Positions 14,401 to 26,000 of a DNA stretch of 64,000 nucleotides are shown one piece after another. The notes under the pieces are model-generated. The model did no database searches. It saw only the letters and a list, made by a program, of their open reading frames with translations, and was not told the origin of the DNA. The position numbers and the translations under genes were made by a program. How positions within the stretch are numbered: position 1 is the stretch's first letter; every line of letters begins with the position of its first letter. The DNA comes from Struthio camelus. Taxonomy: Eukaryota; Chordata; Aves; Struthioniformes; Struthionidae. The stretch spans positions 122,813,738 through 122,877,737 of the forward strand of contig NC_090944.1 of the NCBI RefSeq assembly GCF_040807025.1, given 5' to 3'.

Positions 14401-16573
14401 CTAGATTTTGACTTCCAGTAGCCCAATTCATCATTCACAGAACATTTGCAACTCTAAGTTAGGAGAGAAGTTTGCATATTTTGGAGGGTAAAAAAAACAG
14501 AACAGATAAAAGTCATCTCAAGAGAAAAAGCACAGAATTTTTACTAATTCAGGTGAACCCAACAAACCTGCTTCAAGTCTTTCAGAACCTGTTCTTCTAT
14601 GCCCTCTTCTGCAAAGAGTTCCCGAACACCTTCAATCACATCTTCAATAATGGATCTGTAGAGTTTAGGCTACAGAAAATAATTTAAAACATTTACAGGT
14701 TAAGGTGAAGATTAAGTCATTTGCAATGATATCACAGAGTCTAATCTGGCTGCATAAACTACTGTTACAAACTGAAGACAGAGAGCTGTGCAACGTGTTG
14801 AACGCTCTGCCAAGTGCAAAGCCCTGCAAGTCCACCACACCTGCAAGCCTCACTCATTCTTCTAAATCCGTGGTTCTAATGAGACATCCCTGGAAAAATA
14901 CTGACTTTTAGCCTTGAAATATTGGTTTCTGTGGGCTACAGAAATGCTCAGGAAAACCCTAGAAACATTAGGCAAACAGCTACTGTGGTGTATTTTCAAA
15001 CTTAGTGTATTTGAAATGTCTCTTTTAAACAGATATTTACTGTATGGTATCATTCTGGTAGCTCTGGCTCATGTCATAGCCCCTAACTTGAAGAACAAGA
15101 AACAATATAAGTTACTGAAAAAGAGAAGTGCTGATTTTGTCAGAAGCACGATGTGAATAACCTTTTATGAGTCGAACATGAAACACAGATTATTCCTTTG
15201 TGGCAATAATCAGATGCTATACAGTAGTTTCTCTATGGAAATCACTACAGCTGATAATTTAACATTACTGTTATCAATATATATCATTTGTGTCATATTA
15301 GAACTACAACATGACATTTTATTCCCTCTCCTGTGCATATCAATGATTAGATGCTAATCCTCCTATCAGATCTGGACAACAGGCACAACCACACATAAGC
15401 TTCAAGTTTCACCTTGAAGGTAGGGCAGGGGGGAACTTGACTCTTGCACCGCTACGCTAAAAAACATTGACGAGTCCACATATCAAACGCTTGGCCTTCA
15501 TTGGTAATCCAGAAGGGACACTGAGTTTAAATCGATTGGTTTTCAATCGGCCTACTCCTCTCCTAAGTTGGCCAAGTTACATCGCATTGAGCACATTTTT
15601 ACAGTAAGTACAAATATTTATGTTATCTGACCGAGTTGTACAAAGCAACTATAAAATTCGGCCACTCAATACTTCCCAATCAGAGCAAAAAGGTCACAGG
15701 GCCTGTATTAGGGTACTCCAGTTTCATCCCTTCACGCACACACACCCCTTTGCGAGAACGAGGCCGTGGAGAAACGCCACAGTGTCAGGAACCAAGAAAC
15801 TCCACTTTTCCTCTCTACATAAGCAGAGGAGGGAGAGGGCGTGATTAACACTCCCCTCCAAGGGGGGGGGGGGGGGGAAGACAAACAGGGGAGGGGGGAA
15901 CACTTAAAATCAAGTCCCCAGGACTCCCCCGGGATGGCCAACACCCGCAGGCTCAGCCTACGGAGAGGCAGCCCCGTCCATGCCCGCAGGGAGAGCGAGG
16001 TGCACTGGTGCAAGACAGCGGGGCAGGGGGATCGGGCAGGACACCCCCTTCCTGCCCGCGGGCTGAAGCCAAGCCCGAAGCCCACCTGAACAGTTGCAGC
16101 TTCCTTAAAAAACAACAACATGTAAAATTCATACACGAGCTGAGCAGGATACACCAGGTTTCCCTCCCCCTCCACCCCGTCACCGACCGCCCTACCTCAG
16201 GGAAAACCCACAGTAGGTTTATCCCAACCAGGGCACGTTTACCCCTGAAGCGACCTAGTTCCTCCCAACGGTTACAGCCCTGCTGCTTTTATCCACTCCC
16301 GCACTAAACATTTTCCTTAATAAAACCAAAGAGGAGAAAGGAGTAGGGGAGGGGAGGGAGGAAAAAAAAAAAAAAAAAAAAGCCGCCGAAGCTCTCCAAG
16401 TTAACCCCAGGCTCCTAGCTGGAAGCGAAAAGCCGCGGCCCGGGGCAGGCGGCGGCCGGAGCCAACCGCCGGCCCCGCCGAGCCGTTGGGCGCCGTTGGG
16501 CACCGCCCGGGACGGGGTGGGGGGTAGGGGAGGGGGCGGCGCGACCCCTCACCACGGGGTTGCCGTGAGCCAT
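4660..16573 (-). CDS. GTF2A1L: GTF2A1L, TFIIA alpha/beta-like factor (ALF), nine coding exons, 495 aa
   Basis: Spliced gene: join of 16573-16553, 14669-14568, 14266-14143, 12447-12392, 11171-11078, 10044-9443, 7929-7639, 6888-6799 and 4767-4660, 1488 bases including the stop. The product is the large subunit precursor of a germ-cell form of general factor TFIIA, which binds TBP on core promoters in the nucleus. Residues 8-55 hold the N-terminal helical part (PKLYRSIIEDVIEGV), the middle is a long Gln/Ser/Val-rich linker, residues 334-430 are acidic, and 431-495 form the C-terminal beta-barrel part ending in AKAIGDAEW. Linker stretches such as HLYKVNVPVMV and QLGQPSVLQ, and MCFGGKDYVFAKA at the end, match GTF2A1L rather than its paralogue GTF2A1. 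Human GTF2A1L is 478 residues. Every junction is in phase, but the exon 6 donor needed a choice (see findings). Introns are 0.3-2.0 kb and show no further genes. It lies about 11 kb downstream of STON1 on the same strand. Confidence 0.95.
6799..6888 (-). CDS. GTF2A1L: GTF2A1L exon 8 (residues 431-460)
   Basis: Thirty codons, DPLNSGDDVSEQDTPDLFDT and then DNVIVCQYDK, nearly identical to human ALF. Acceptor TTCTCTAG, donor AAG/GTATAG, phase 0. It begins the C-terminal beta-barrel part that contacts TBP and DNA. Confidence 0.95.
7639..7929 (-). CDS. GTF2A1L: GTF2A1L exon 7 (residues 334-430, acidic region)
   Basis: Ninety-seven codons between TTCCTGTCAG and GAG/GTAATT. Encodes a segment around IEGIIQLDGTGD matching human IGEIIQVDGSGD, then ENEFIGII, a run of about ten acidic residues, a serine cluster and PQIDIVEE. 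QLDG at residues 359-362 fits the Taspase1 cleavage consensus used to split TFIIA alpha/beta. Phase 0 at both ends. Confidence 0.93.
8379..8431. repeat. Compound microsatellite (TG)n(AG)n
   Basis: Ten TG units followed directly by about 17 AG units inside GTF2A1L intron 6. No motif beyond the dinucleotide pattern is visible. Confidence 0.97.
9443..10044 (-). CDS. GTF2A1L: GTF2A1L exon 6 (residues 133-333, large linker exon)
   Basis: Begins at a CTTTGTAG acceptor with GHLYKVNVPVMV, followed by ILQHPIQQIFQQLGQPSVLQ, both close to human ALF. The rest is the poorly conserved Gln/Thr/Ser-rich linker between the alpha and beta parts. The end is placed at AAG/GTAGGA (9443) because this donor is in phase 0 and fits exon 7. 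A better-looking donor, TCT/GTAAGT at 9363, would extend the exon by 80 bases but leaves phase 2 and makes exon 7 run into a stop. The start is secure; the lower end is uncertain. Confidence 0.85.
11078..11171 (-). CDS. GTF2A1L: GTF2A1L exon 5 (residues 102-132 plus one base)
   Basis: A 94-base exon encoding GASRPGAALTLPSGIAYPL and then HVPAGVTLQTAS, matching human YPIHVPAGVTLQTVS. The acceptor TGTATCTAG lies in a weak pyrimidine tract; the donor is CTG/GTAAGA. It ends in phase 1 and completes the glycine of SGHLYKV across the junction. Confidence 0.9.
12392..12447 (-). CDS. GTF2A1L: GTF2A1L exon 4 (residues 83-101)
   Basis: A 56-base exon reading ASLVIPTGRGFQHFTAADL after the split codon. 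Human ALF has ASLVIPAGRTLPSFTTAEL at the same place. Acceptor TTTGCATAG, donor CTG/GTATGT, ending in phase 0. The exon is too short to appear as a separate open frame. Confidence 0.9.
14143..14266 (-). CDS. GTF2A1L: GTF2A1L exon 3 (residues 42-82 plus one base)
   Basis: Encodes LWETKVMQSKATEGFFRHSH and then FTLQLPHSFHRALQAS, matching human ALF (LWETKVLQSKATEDFFRNS). Acceptor TTTCTGCAG, donor CAG/GTTGGA. The exon is 124 bases and ends in phase 1. Confidence 0.94.
14568..14669 (-). CDS. GTF2A1L: GTF2A1L exon 2 (residues 8-41)
   Basis: Thirty-four codons from PKLYRSIIEDVIEGV to EEQVLKDLKQ, between a TTTTCTGTAG acceptor and a CAG/GTTTGT donor, phase 0 at both ends. This is the most conserved N-terminal part of the TFIIA alpha family, forming the helical bundle with TFIIA gamma. 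It is also the exon to which STON1 is joined in the mammalian SALF fusion transcript. Confidence 0.95.
15862..15877. repeat. Run of 16 G (C on the transcribed sense strand)
   Basis: Uninterrupted homopolymer in intron 1 of GTF2A1L, flanked by further G-rich blocks. It could form a G-quadruplex on the plus strand. The length is a likely site of sequencing error or polymorphism. Confidence 0.85.
16482..16501. repeat. 10-base perfect tandem GCCGTTGGGC in GTF2A1L intron 1
   Basis: Two adjacent copies of GCCGTTGGGC about 50 bases after the exon 1 donor. Each carries CCGTTG, the reverse of the MYB core CAACGG, spaced one helical turn apart. Confidence 0.9.
16553..16573 (-). CDS. GTF2A1L: GTF2A1L exon 1 (start codon, residues 1-7)
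   Basis: Encodes MAHGNPV and then a GTGAGG donor, in the same place where the human protein begins MACLNPV before PKLYRS. The ATG sits in a good context (GCCATGG) inside a CpG island. The exon ends in phase 0, as exon 2 requires. It is too short to be found by ORF length; the call rests on homology, the donor and the phase. Confidence 0.88.
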
Positions 16574-16620
16574 GGCTGCAGCCACCGCCCCGCGGCGCCG
16601 CCCGCCTTAAGGCGCCGCCC

Positions 16621-16660
16621 GCCGCCGCCGTTGCCAGGGCGCCGCCGCCGTTGCCAGGGC
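16621..16660. repeat. 20-base perfect tandem duplication in the GTF2A1L promoter
   Basis: Two identical adjacent copies of a 20-base unit, each a GCC triplet run followed by GTTGCCAGGGC. Each copy holds one MYB-type core (CAACGG on the minus strand) and one RFX-type half-site (GTTGCC). It lies 48-87 bases upstream of the start codon, so in the 5'UTR or proximal promoter. Confidence 0.9.
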
Positions 16661-17099
16661 GCCGCGGCCTGCCCCGCCGCCCGCCGGCCGGGGCCTGGAG
16701 GAACCGGCTTCCTCTCCCCGTTTTTTTGCCCCGAAACCGGCGCTGCCGGGCACACGTGTGAAACGGGAGGTTCAACTCCCAAGCAAGAGCACGTCCTCTA
16801 GCCGGCGTGGTTACCAAACGCCCTCAAAACGGCGGAAGAGCCGCGCTTTTTGCTCGCGGCGGTGCGATTGTTCGGAGGTCGCCGCGCCACAGAACGCGCG
16901 GGGAAAAAAAGAAATATTTTGGAAACGTCGAAATCTTTTCGCTTCCTCTCCCATCAATGCCGATGCCCTCCGCGAGGGCGGCGGTGCCGCCTCCGAGCGC
17001 CCCGGCCAGGCGGCGTGCCCCCCGCGGCGGACGAAGGCCGGCCTGGGGGGGGGTGGGGGGACGACACAGCGTAAATCGAAGTGTGATCTTTAAAATGAT

Positions 17100-20000
17100 C
17101 CGTACTTTCAGCACCATTTTGCCAGCCCAGAATTTCCTCTTTAGAGGAGCAGACAGATCTGCCACCACCTCTCTCTGGTGGGCTCCCTTTCTTCTTCCGT
17201 GTCGCTAAAAAAAACCCCCCACAACGCTGGGAAATAACTGAGCGCTGGTTACTAAACCCGGGTTTCTTCTTTCACCTCCACCGGCCAAAGAGGGACCAGC
17301 CACTACACAAAGAACAAGGGAGCCGAAGGGTCCCGTGCCCATTTTGGACCCTGACCTCTAGCGCAACCTGAAGCAAATCCGCTGGCTTTTTCAGCCTGAA
17401 ACTTCAGCTTTTGTGCCTGGAGGAAAGGAGACTTTGGAGACCAGAAGGGAGCAGAATTGCATATGCCATACAGTGTGAAAATATACCTAGGAAAACTGGC
17501 TGGAGAAGCATATTGTCTTGCACTAATAAACTCCGAAGTCATTATTACCTCATAAACAGGAAGACAGCTGAAGCTACCAGCTAAGGAGCAGCAATCTGGT
17601 ACAACCACACAAATTATTGCCTACATTTGCAGCAAGCTGTTCATATGTTAATAAAGAGATTTACCAATTTAGCAGTTACTCTTCTGGAAAAAAATGTTCA
17701 TTATTCTTACCTATATAGGAAATGCATATTTTTGCCTTCCTTTATACACCTTCCATCCATATGCCGATGAAAATTATCCTGACCGTTTGGAGAAACCGGT
17801 ATCATCTTTTTTTCGTTTTCCTTTTTTTTTTTTTCCTTTTCAGGTAGCTACGCAGCTTTAGTGCTACATGGCCATGTGAAGAGAAGGCTCACCCTTCAAG
17901 CTTTCGTTTCTAGGGCTGAGTTACATATCCTTAAGAGCGATGAGATTTTGGTGAACATGCTGACAGACCCTTAATTATGTAGCCAGACTAACACCGATAA
18001 CAACAACCAAAAAAAACCTTTCCATAATAACATTGTAAGCTGCATTGTCATGAATGAGACAACGAGCAAATGCAATTTTCTATTAAAGTAATTTTGCTCT
18101 GCAACAGTATATGTTTAATGACACTCTCTAGGTCTTGAATTAAATGGCAATTGCTTATTCAGCTGCTCTGTGTGCCCCAAATCATCACAAGAAAAAGGCA
18201 AGCCATGTTGCTTTGCTTATAGAGTAATTTAAATAATAAAACACATTTTTAAAACCTAGCGTTTGTTTGAAACCGTCTGGGACAGCGCATGCCAAGAGAG
18301 TCATTATTCTTCTTGTGCCGATTAGTCTTGTCATGTTAGCAGAGATAGCAGGAAGAAGTTGCAGCCTTCAGGATCTCACCGGGCCCTGAAGGTTGCAGGT
18401 GGTGATTCTGCAGCTGGTTGCAAGATAGTCATGAGGCAGATAATCCTGATGTGTAGATGTCTGTCTGCCAGAATGTTTTACAGCAGTTTTACAGCACAGA
18501 AAGAACATTTATAAATGAGCTCCCCACTTTCTACGATCCTTCCTTTATCTAGGGAATACAAAGTTCCTTGAAGCTGGCACAATATCTGTGTGTAACTTCA
18601 AAAGGGGAAGAAGGGGGAGACAGGGGAGCGTTATACCGAGGAACTTCTCAGCTATCTCAAATAGTGGCCAGATGACTTTGGATATGTCCACGTGGTTATT
18701 TGCAGACCAAAGCGAACAAGCTTTGCCTGCACTTCAGGTTGACGGTGTGCATCTGTAGTTGCATACACCTAATCCATCCCACCAGCAAAAGGCAGTGTAG
18801 ACGTGCCCCGTAAATTATACCCTCTGTATTGCCAATGAATACAAAAGATCCATCATCAAGGCTAACGTGACATTCCCTTCATGGAAGGGACAGTAGCCTA
18901 AGTCATCCTGCTAGTACATGGCTATTGGCATGGAGAAAGTGAAAACTGGGAATAGAATACAACATTTGAAGCTGCACAGGGAGGCTGCAGAGAGCACTTT
19001 CAACTAACCGAGGCGTTTATGCTTTCATCTGAGGCCTGGCAACAAACTTTATGTAATGTCTTTTAGAAATTCCTAGAGAAACTGTCTTTTAACATGAGCA
19101 TTGTGATCAGTGTGTCCACTGAATAGCATGAAAAAGCCTGTGGAAAAAATAAATCTTCTCTGAACAAGACAAAATACAAAAATATCTGTGAATAGCATTG
19201 CTTATTCTGATTGGCTGGCCTTGCTATTGAAAACCTTAACATAGTGTCAGAGTCTTGCAGTAGAGAGCACAAATTCATCATGATTTTCATGCTTATGGAT
19301 TTTCTTATCATTTAACCCCATTTTTGAGAGGGGAAACTTGAGACACAGACATGCTAAATATCTTGCCCACAGTCACAAATGGTAGTCAGGAACAGCATCC
19401 AAGTTTCATCAATTTTGGTTTCGCTTCCTATCAAATTGTCTGCGTTGTGATCCCTTTGACAGTTCACAAGTGTTTCAGAAGTCAGGCTCTCTGGAGATTA
19501 GCATACTGTTCAAATGCTCGTGATTTTCCAGGGTTTTGTCAGCATTTGGGATAGTGCTGTTTAAGGACACCTCAAATATTCGTTTACTGGGCAGGTTTTA
19601 ATTTGTAGTTATTTATACTCCTCTTGGTACATGATGACTAGAAAAGATTTACTTTTGGGTGGCAAACCTTTATTAATCATTTAAAAATGTAAGTTTTCAA
19701 ATGCTTTCCCTCTAGAAACCGAGAGCCTTAGCAAATTCGGATGCTTGGTAATGGATGCCCTCTTCTGTTGAAATCCAGTACTGTTGCTGTAGATGCATAG
19801 ACACTCAACTGTATGAGTACAGAATTCTTTTAATTAATATCAATATTAAAATCTTGCCCTTTTTTCTAAGTAAAAGTAATCATTCTTAAAAGGAAATGGT
19901 TACAGAACATGGGCACTCCTCAGGGAGATGCATTGACTCAGGCAGAACTGTAATTTTATTTTGAAGTAAGATATTCTCTTACATGCTCCCTTTGTTTTCA

Positions 20001-23000
20001 GCTGTTGACTCATGGATACTCTACTATCGTAACCAATTTTATTAACAGCATGATTTTGTTATAAGCCCCATCATTTCCTTCAGAGTTCTGACACAGTTAA
20101 CACTGGGACTTCTGATTTGGTCCTCTTTCATTTATCATATGTGACTCCTCCGGTTTTTCAAGTACCTCTCCTTTTTTACCTAGTTTAGACCACTTTATCA
20201 GAGGAACTGTGGAAAGAACTGTCCCTTAATTCAATTTAACGACAAATTTTCAGGACATTGGGGAGAATGAGGACTCTGACCTGAACAAATTGGTGTATAA
20301 AACTGGCACTCTAGATGGATTGAATACACTGAACAGTCCTGTGTATCTCAGCTCCTTGATAAGCCCAGCATCTTATGCGTATGCATGAGCCCAGTTAAGG
20401 ATGAAATAAGCTTTGAATCTCCTTAATGCTCACCCTGATACATCTGCCTTATGTGGAGAGAAAGCATCAAAGTGAAATAGCCATCCGCAGCAACCTCACG
20501 GTCCTTATTATTGTCCCTGCTTTCTATCACATGCTTGCTTCTGCCCCGCTCAGTGCTTGTCTCCTATTTCTTCACCTCCTTGACTGTCTGCCCTGATTCC
20601 CTGGGTACCAAGGCTGTTTATAATATCCTTTTTGCTGAGAGAGAGCCCAATCTCCCTCCCTGTGTCCCCAAGAAAAGTTCCAGTCCAGCTCCCTCTCCTT
20701 TGGGTTAGTCTTTCCCTTCATCTCTCTACTGTTGTTTTATCCCCTCAGCCCAACAATGGGTGAAACCCTACTCCCTCCTCTCCTGTCCGTAACCGCCACC
20801 TATCCGCTCCTCGACCCCCCCAGCTCCACTCTGTTGTGTCTAAGACAAAAGTAAAATGGAGAGGGAATCGCTACAGAAAAGTAGAGAACGCATCGAGTCA
20901 GGAGGCAGTGGGAGGATAAATGCCAGAAACAATATTTCTCTTTATTTCTGTTAGCTGCTGGGAGTTCATAGTTGAGCAAGTGATTGCTGAAGTCCAGGCA
21001 GCTTTAAAGTTAAGTGAAATAGAGCAGAAGAGCATGTTCTGGTCAAGGGCAGTTTGCTATGTCTAACTTTGCACTAACTAATTGAAAGATGAAGAAATCA
21101 GAGCTAACACAGTAGCTCCTTTCACCGGCAGCGTCTTTGCAGCACTAACGCTTGCTGCCTTTGAAACTGCCACTGAGGTCAGATTGGTACACGACTTTGA
21201 GAGACAGGTTCAAGTGCAGCTTAGCAGTAAGGGTTGCATGTTTATTGCCTAATCGACACAAATTTAACTCCACTAAAGAGTGACTCAGACATATGAAGAT
21301 AAAGCTGCATTGCCACATTAGTCTTGGAAGCCCTTATGTGAGGATCCCGACATTTGCTCCAGGTCTTCTTCCTGATACTCTCTTTCAGGGCAGACACGGC
21401 TGGCCTCCTAACTGTATGCACCCTTTCATTCTTCTCTTTCCCGAACTCTACTTCTGAGACACCTGGATGCCAGTGTTGCACACCCATTTGACAACATTAA
21501 CCACATAATTAGCAGCAAAAATATTCAGTGATGCGGTCCCACAGCGCCACGGAAACAGTTTCCATTTGCACGCTACGCCTTTCCATGAAAGGGGCTGAAA
21601 CAGCATTTTACCTTTTCTCTCCAGGCAGTGGATGGCTCCCACCATTTCAGATAAAAAGCCTGGTATCAAAATGTTTATTTAGACAGTAAAATCTAATTAA
21701 CATTACAGATGAATTGGCAGATGCCGGTGTTTCCAGAGAGAGCAGTGCAAGAAGTTTACAGCGGTACGATACCTCTGGGTATCGCCAGGCTAACATGTCT
21801 GTTCCCCCTTTAAATCCTCCCTGTTCCACTGCTGGGGTTTACCTGGTATTTTCATTGCATCTGCTATAGCATGACAGTGTTGTTGGTCCCTTGCATGAGC
21901 AAGGTCTTCCTATCAAGGAATATAGATTATGACCACTGATAGCTGCACAGATGTGACACGCGGATGCCCAAGGTAGAGATGCAGCTAGCCGTTCTGCTCG
22001 GTGCTGTTGGCACCCCCGAGCGCTTGAAAGCTCGGTGCAAAAGCAGGGCAGGCACAGCCCGGCAGTGCCGTTTCCGTACAGCTGGGTGGCAAACTGCATG
22101 CGGCCCAGCACTGGGTTGCGTCGCGCGAGCTCATACGAACAAGCTCTGCTCGCTGCCCTCTCTTTCTGCTGGCTCCCCGGCCCGGTCATGCCTCCTCCCT
22201 CCTACCTCCTTCAAGTTAAAAGTGGGTCCCTTCTGCTCCCAGCATATCCTGAGTTTTGTTCCCCTCCTCCCCCAAACCTTTGTTCTTAAATAAGGAAATG
22301 GAAGGGAAAGGCATTTTATATTAAATCAAAAAGGCCATCACAATGCTAGATAATGCTAGACTGTATCTACCCACAAACAGAAATCCCTAATCACAGTTTT
22401 TTTGTGGGACGGCAAAGCACAATTTGACCCAATGCATCTTATTTCTTTCAATAGGGCTCCAGCATGGAATGTGAACATCGCTTACAACATGTTATGATTA
22501 TTACCGTAAAAACTTACAGGTTGCTTTTACTAAGGAAAGAATAGGGCTATAAAATAGGGCACATACTAGGAAAGTGTCCCAAAAATAAATGCTTTATGTT
22601 GCTATTTGTATTCTAGCAATTTAACTTCTCACTTTTTCCACATACCCCAATCACGTTGTTCACTGATACTTTTAAATATTGCTGTGTTTAAGCTCCCATT
22701 CTGAACAAGGACTATACTGCTAGACACATGCTTTGCATTTGCAGATGTTCACTGAACAAGATAACAGCAATGAAGTGAAAATGGTTATTAACTGTATTTC
22801 TCAGTGTTTCACAGAATAGCCCATTGGTTTGGTACAGAGACAAATGGTAGCTCTGAACGTACAAGTGCTTCCAGTCCAGGCAAAATCTTCTCAGCGGAGG
22901 TTTGGTGGTTGTTACCCTTTATCTGTAAGCTGGTTTCAGCTTTGGAGGTAGAGAGCAAGACACTGGTGAAATGATTAGGTCTTATTTTTACTTGCTTGAA

Positions 23001-26000
23001 TTATTTATACTTTGGAAGATTCTAGATTATCCATTTTTATTTCTGTGGAAATTCATCTCTGGATGAGAGAGAGAAATCGCTTACACAACTGACATTAAGC
23101 CAGGGATTAAATTAACATGGGTACTTTATACTTTAAACCCATTCTTTGAAGAGTCACCCCACACATCTCTGCCGTATTCACGTATTTCTCCACAGAAGTT
23201 TCACTGCGTCACTAGTAACAGCCCATTCCAAGAATGGACTACGAAATTTGTGAAAGTCTTGAATGGTTGCCACATATCCCAGGGAGCCTGGAGGAAGTGC
23301 TGGATAGGCAAAAACATCGTATTCTTTGGCTTACTGTGTTATGCAAGTAAGGCAAGCACAGAGCTGAAATGATCATTAATGGAATATAGTACACAGTTCG
23401 GCCTTCTGTAACCACTATGATTTAACGAGCTCCTTGCCCCACTCACATAAAGAGTAAAGCTCCTTTTACCAATTAATTGCAACACTTGATGGAACAAGAT
23501 CAGCTATCTAATTATAGTAAATGTAAAATGAGCTTGGTAAATTTTTAGTAGGGGGAAAAGAAACTGCTAGTCTGAGATACAACTTTATTTTTTTAATCAA
23601 TACACAATCTACAAAATGTTATTACAAGATTATCAGCATGATCTGTTTATACTTATACTGACAAAAAACAAATGAATTGATATTTTCCATTAATAACAGC
23701 ACTGCTTCTGCATTATTAAAATAACAGCTAAGAACTACTAACTCCAGCAGTTAGTTACTGTATTTAGTCAATACAAAGAGAAGTAAGTATGGAATAGAGG
23801 CATGGACACCAGTATTGCAACTGAGAAATCTGTCGGGTAAAATATGTGTAACTAAAAGCAACATCTGAAAGCATCCTTTTTCAAATGTTAAGCACCTTCA
23901 GACAATTAATATGGAATCCAGAAAAAAGCAAGACGCATAAAGATGACAGCAGCTTGGCGTTATGTTCAACGGAGTGCACCATCATCCTCTCTTCCAGGGG
24001 GCTGCTGTACGGCGGCAGCCAGAGAAATCAGTCACAGTCATGGCAAGGCTACAGCTTAGACACCCAGGAACAGTCCCTGTCCTCTCCTCTGTTTTTCTTT
24101 TCTGGCTGAAATAAGCAAGCATTGCACGTTGCTTATTTACTAGCATCAAGAATCCTCTGCAGGCTTTTTTTTACTTTTTCTATTCATTACCACTATTTCT
24201 CCTTTTTTTTTTTTTTGCTTCTCCTTCATTCTTAGAGACTTTGATGCAGATCCCATTTTGTCAGTTAAAAGATTTCCATTGACTTCAATGGGTGTTTGAA
24301 TCCAAAATTACATCAAGTACCATTTATATACCATTTATATAGAGTAATACTATTAGTATCAGAAAGATTAATGCAAATATAAAGTTTGTCTGAGCAAATA
24401 CGACACTTAGTAAATAAGTCACACTGCAAAAATAGCTGTTCTCATTGATTTCTGTTCAAAATACAAAATATCCCGAACCCTGCTGCTCCTCTGTGCTTAT
24501 TAAAAATAATATCTAAATACGGCCCTATAGTAAATGTTAGTAAGCGTCAGCACTTTAAGTGACCAGCATAGCTGGAAGAATTTCAGTGACTGCAGGCCCA
24601 AGCAGTAGGCAAGCAGAGATCAGACATGTACTCAGCCTGGCTCCTCACACAGTGCCAACGCACCTCACGGGCCATTTAGAGCTCCAGTCCTGGGCTTCTG
24701 CTAGCTAGACACTGAGCATCACGTCGGATTATAACAACTGTTCCTCATCTCCATTCCCTGCCCCAAACACAGTTAAACTACATATAACTCAGATTTCCAA
24801 AGAATGAAAACCAATACATTTACTCACTATCGCCTACTGCACCTTTTGTAGAAAATGTCAGCAAATAAGCTGAAACATTGGGAATATTTGTTCAATAGGC
24901 TATATTCAAGGACCTGAGAGAATGCAGAAGAAACATTAGAAAGGGGAAGCCAGGGTATTTCTGCTTTAGTGTGTTGCAATAAAATGGGAAGGTTAGAATT
25001 TGATAGGAAAAAAAGTCAGACAACGCCATTTTTTCTTTCATGAAACTAGCGTATTTTTAAAATATTCTGACAGCAAGGCATACAAATATCAGTCTGAGGC
25101 TGAACGGGGCAATTAATTCTACCTTTGACTGTGCTAATTGTCAGATTTAAACTAAAAATCACGCATGAAACAGAGCAACTTTCTTTCAGCGTAGCAATAT
25201 TTCTATGGAGTGAATTCCCCGTGATCCTGATCCAATTCCCATTAACGTAAACGGAGAGCCTTGCAGGCCTCAGATGTAAAGCCAAGATTCTGCTACATAG
25301 CTCTAGCCGTAACTTGACCTTTTTATGTTAATGAGTTCAGTAAGGCTGAATTATCACTTGCGTCATACCAGATATAATACGGACTCACCAGCGGGACAGA
25401 AGAGGATAACGTGGCTGTTCATCACTTCGGCCATTCAAAGCAATAGACGCTATTTTATGGGACCAAGCTAGAAGAAACTACAGCACTAGATGGGCTTCTA
25501 CCTTGAGATACAGCAGAAAAAGGAAAGAATAAAAGCAGCCACTGCTTCTGTAGGAGCTGTAACGATTCCAGGCACCGAACGCCCAGGAAACACAAGCAAA
25601 GAAGGGGGATCCTGAGATGGAAGAGTCACAGAAGAGACTGACCGTCCTCTTACTTAAAAAAAGGAAAGACGGAGGCCAGTTGGGCCTGATACGCCCTGAT
25701 ACGCAAGATACGCTTTGGACGCTTAGCACTGCTAACAGATTTACTGAATTAACTGTGTTAACGTCAGTCAAAACAAGTCAGCGGACACGACAGCCTCAGA
25801 CAGAGGCTAGTGCGGGGAACTGAAACGTATAAGCAGTCTGCTTCCTCTGCCTTACTGAGCGCAAAGAGGTTAATAGATATTGTGACTCCATAGTTACACC
25901 AGAGCTGAGTGAATTGCAGAGCTCTGCCACGGTACTAAGTAAATACATTTTGCCCTAGTGTACACTATGTCACCTAGTTCAGCTGAGAACTAAATAAACC

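Larger units (their letters stand above)
16390..17065 (-). promoter_or_regulatory. GTF2A1L: CpG island promoter of GTF2A1L
   Basis: GC-rich, CpG-dense sequence surrounding exon 1 and extending about 500 bases upstream of the ATG. It contains a perfect 20-base tandem duplication (16621-16660) and a perfect 10-base tandem (16482-16501), both carrying CCGTTG, and is bounded by a 20-base A run (16362-16381). No TATA box is evident. The transcription start is probably within 16580-16800. Confidence 0.75.

Noticed and set aside
4660-16573. Assignment of the TFIIA gene to GTF2A1 instead of GTF2A1L
   Set aside because: Linker and C-terminal residues (HLYKVNVPVMV, MCFGGKDYVFAKA), the start MAHGNPV and the position next to STON1 all point to GTF2A1L.
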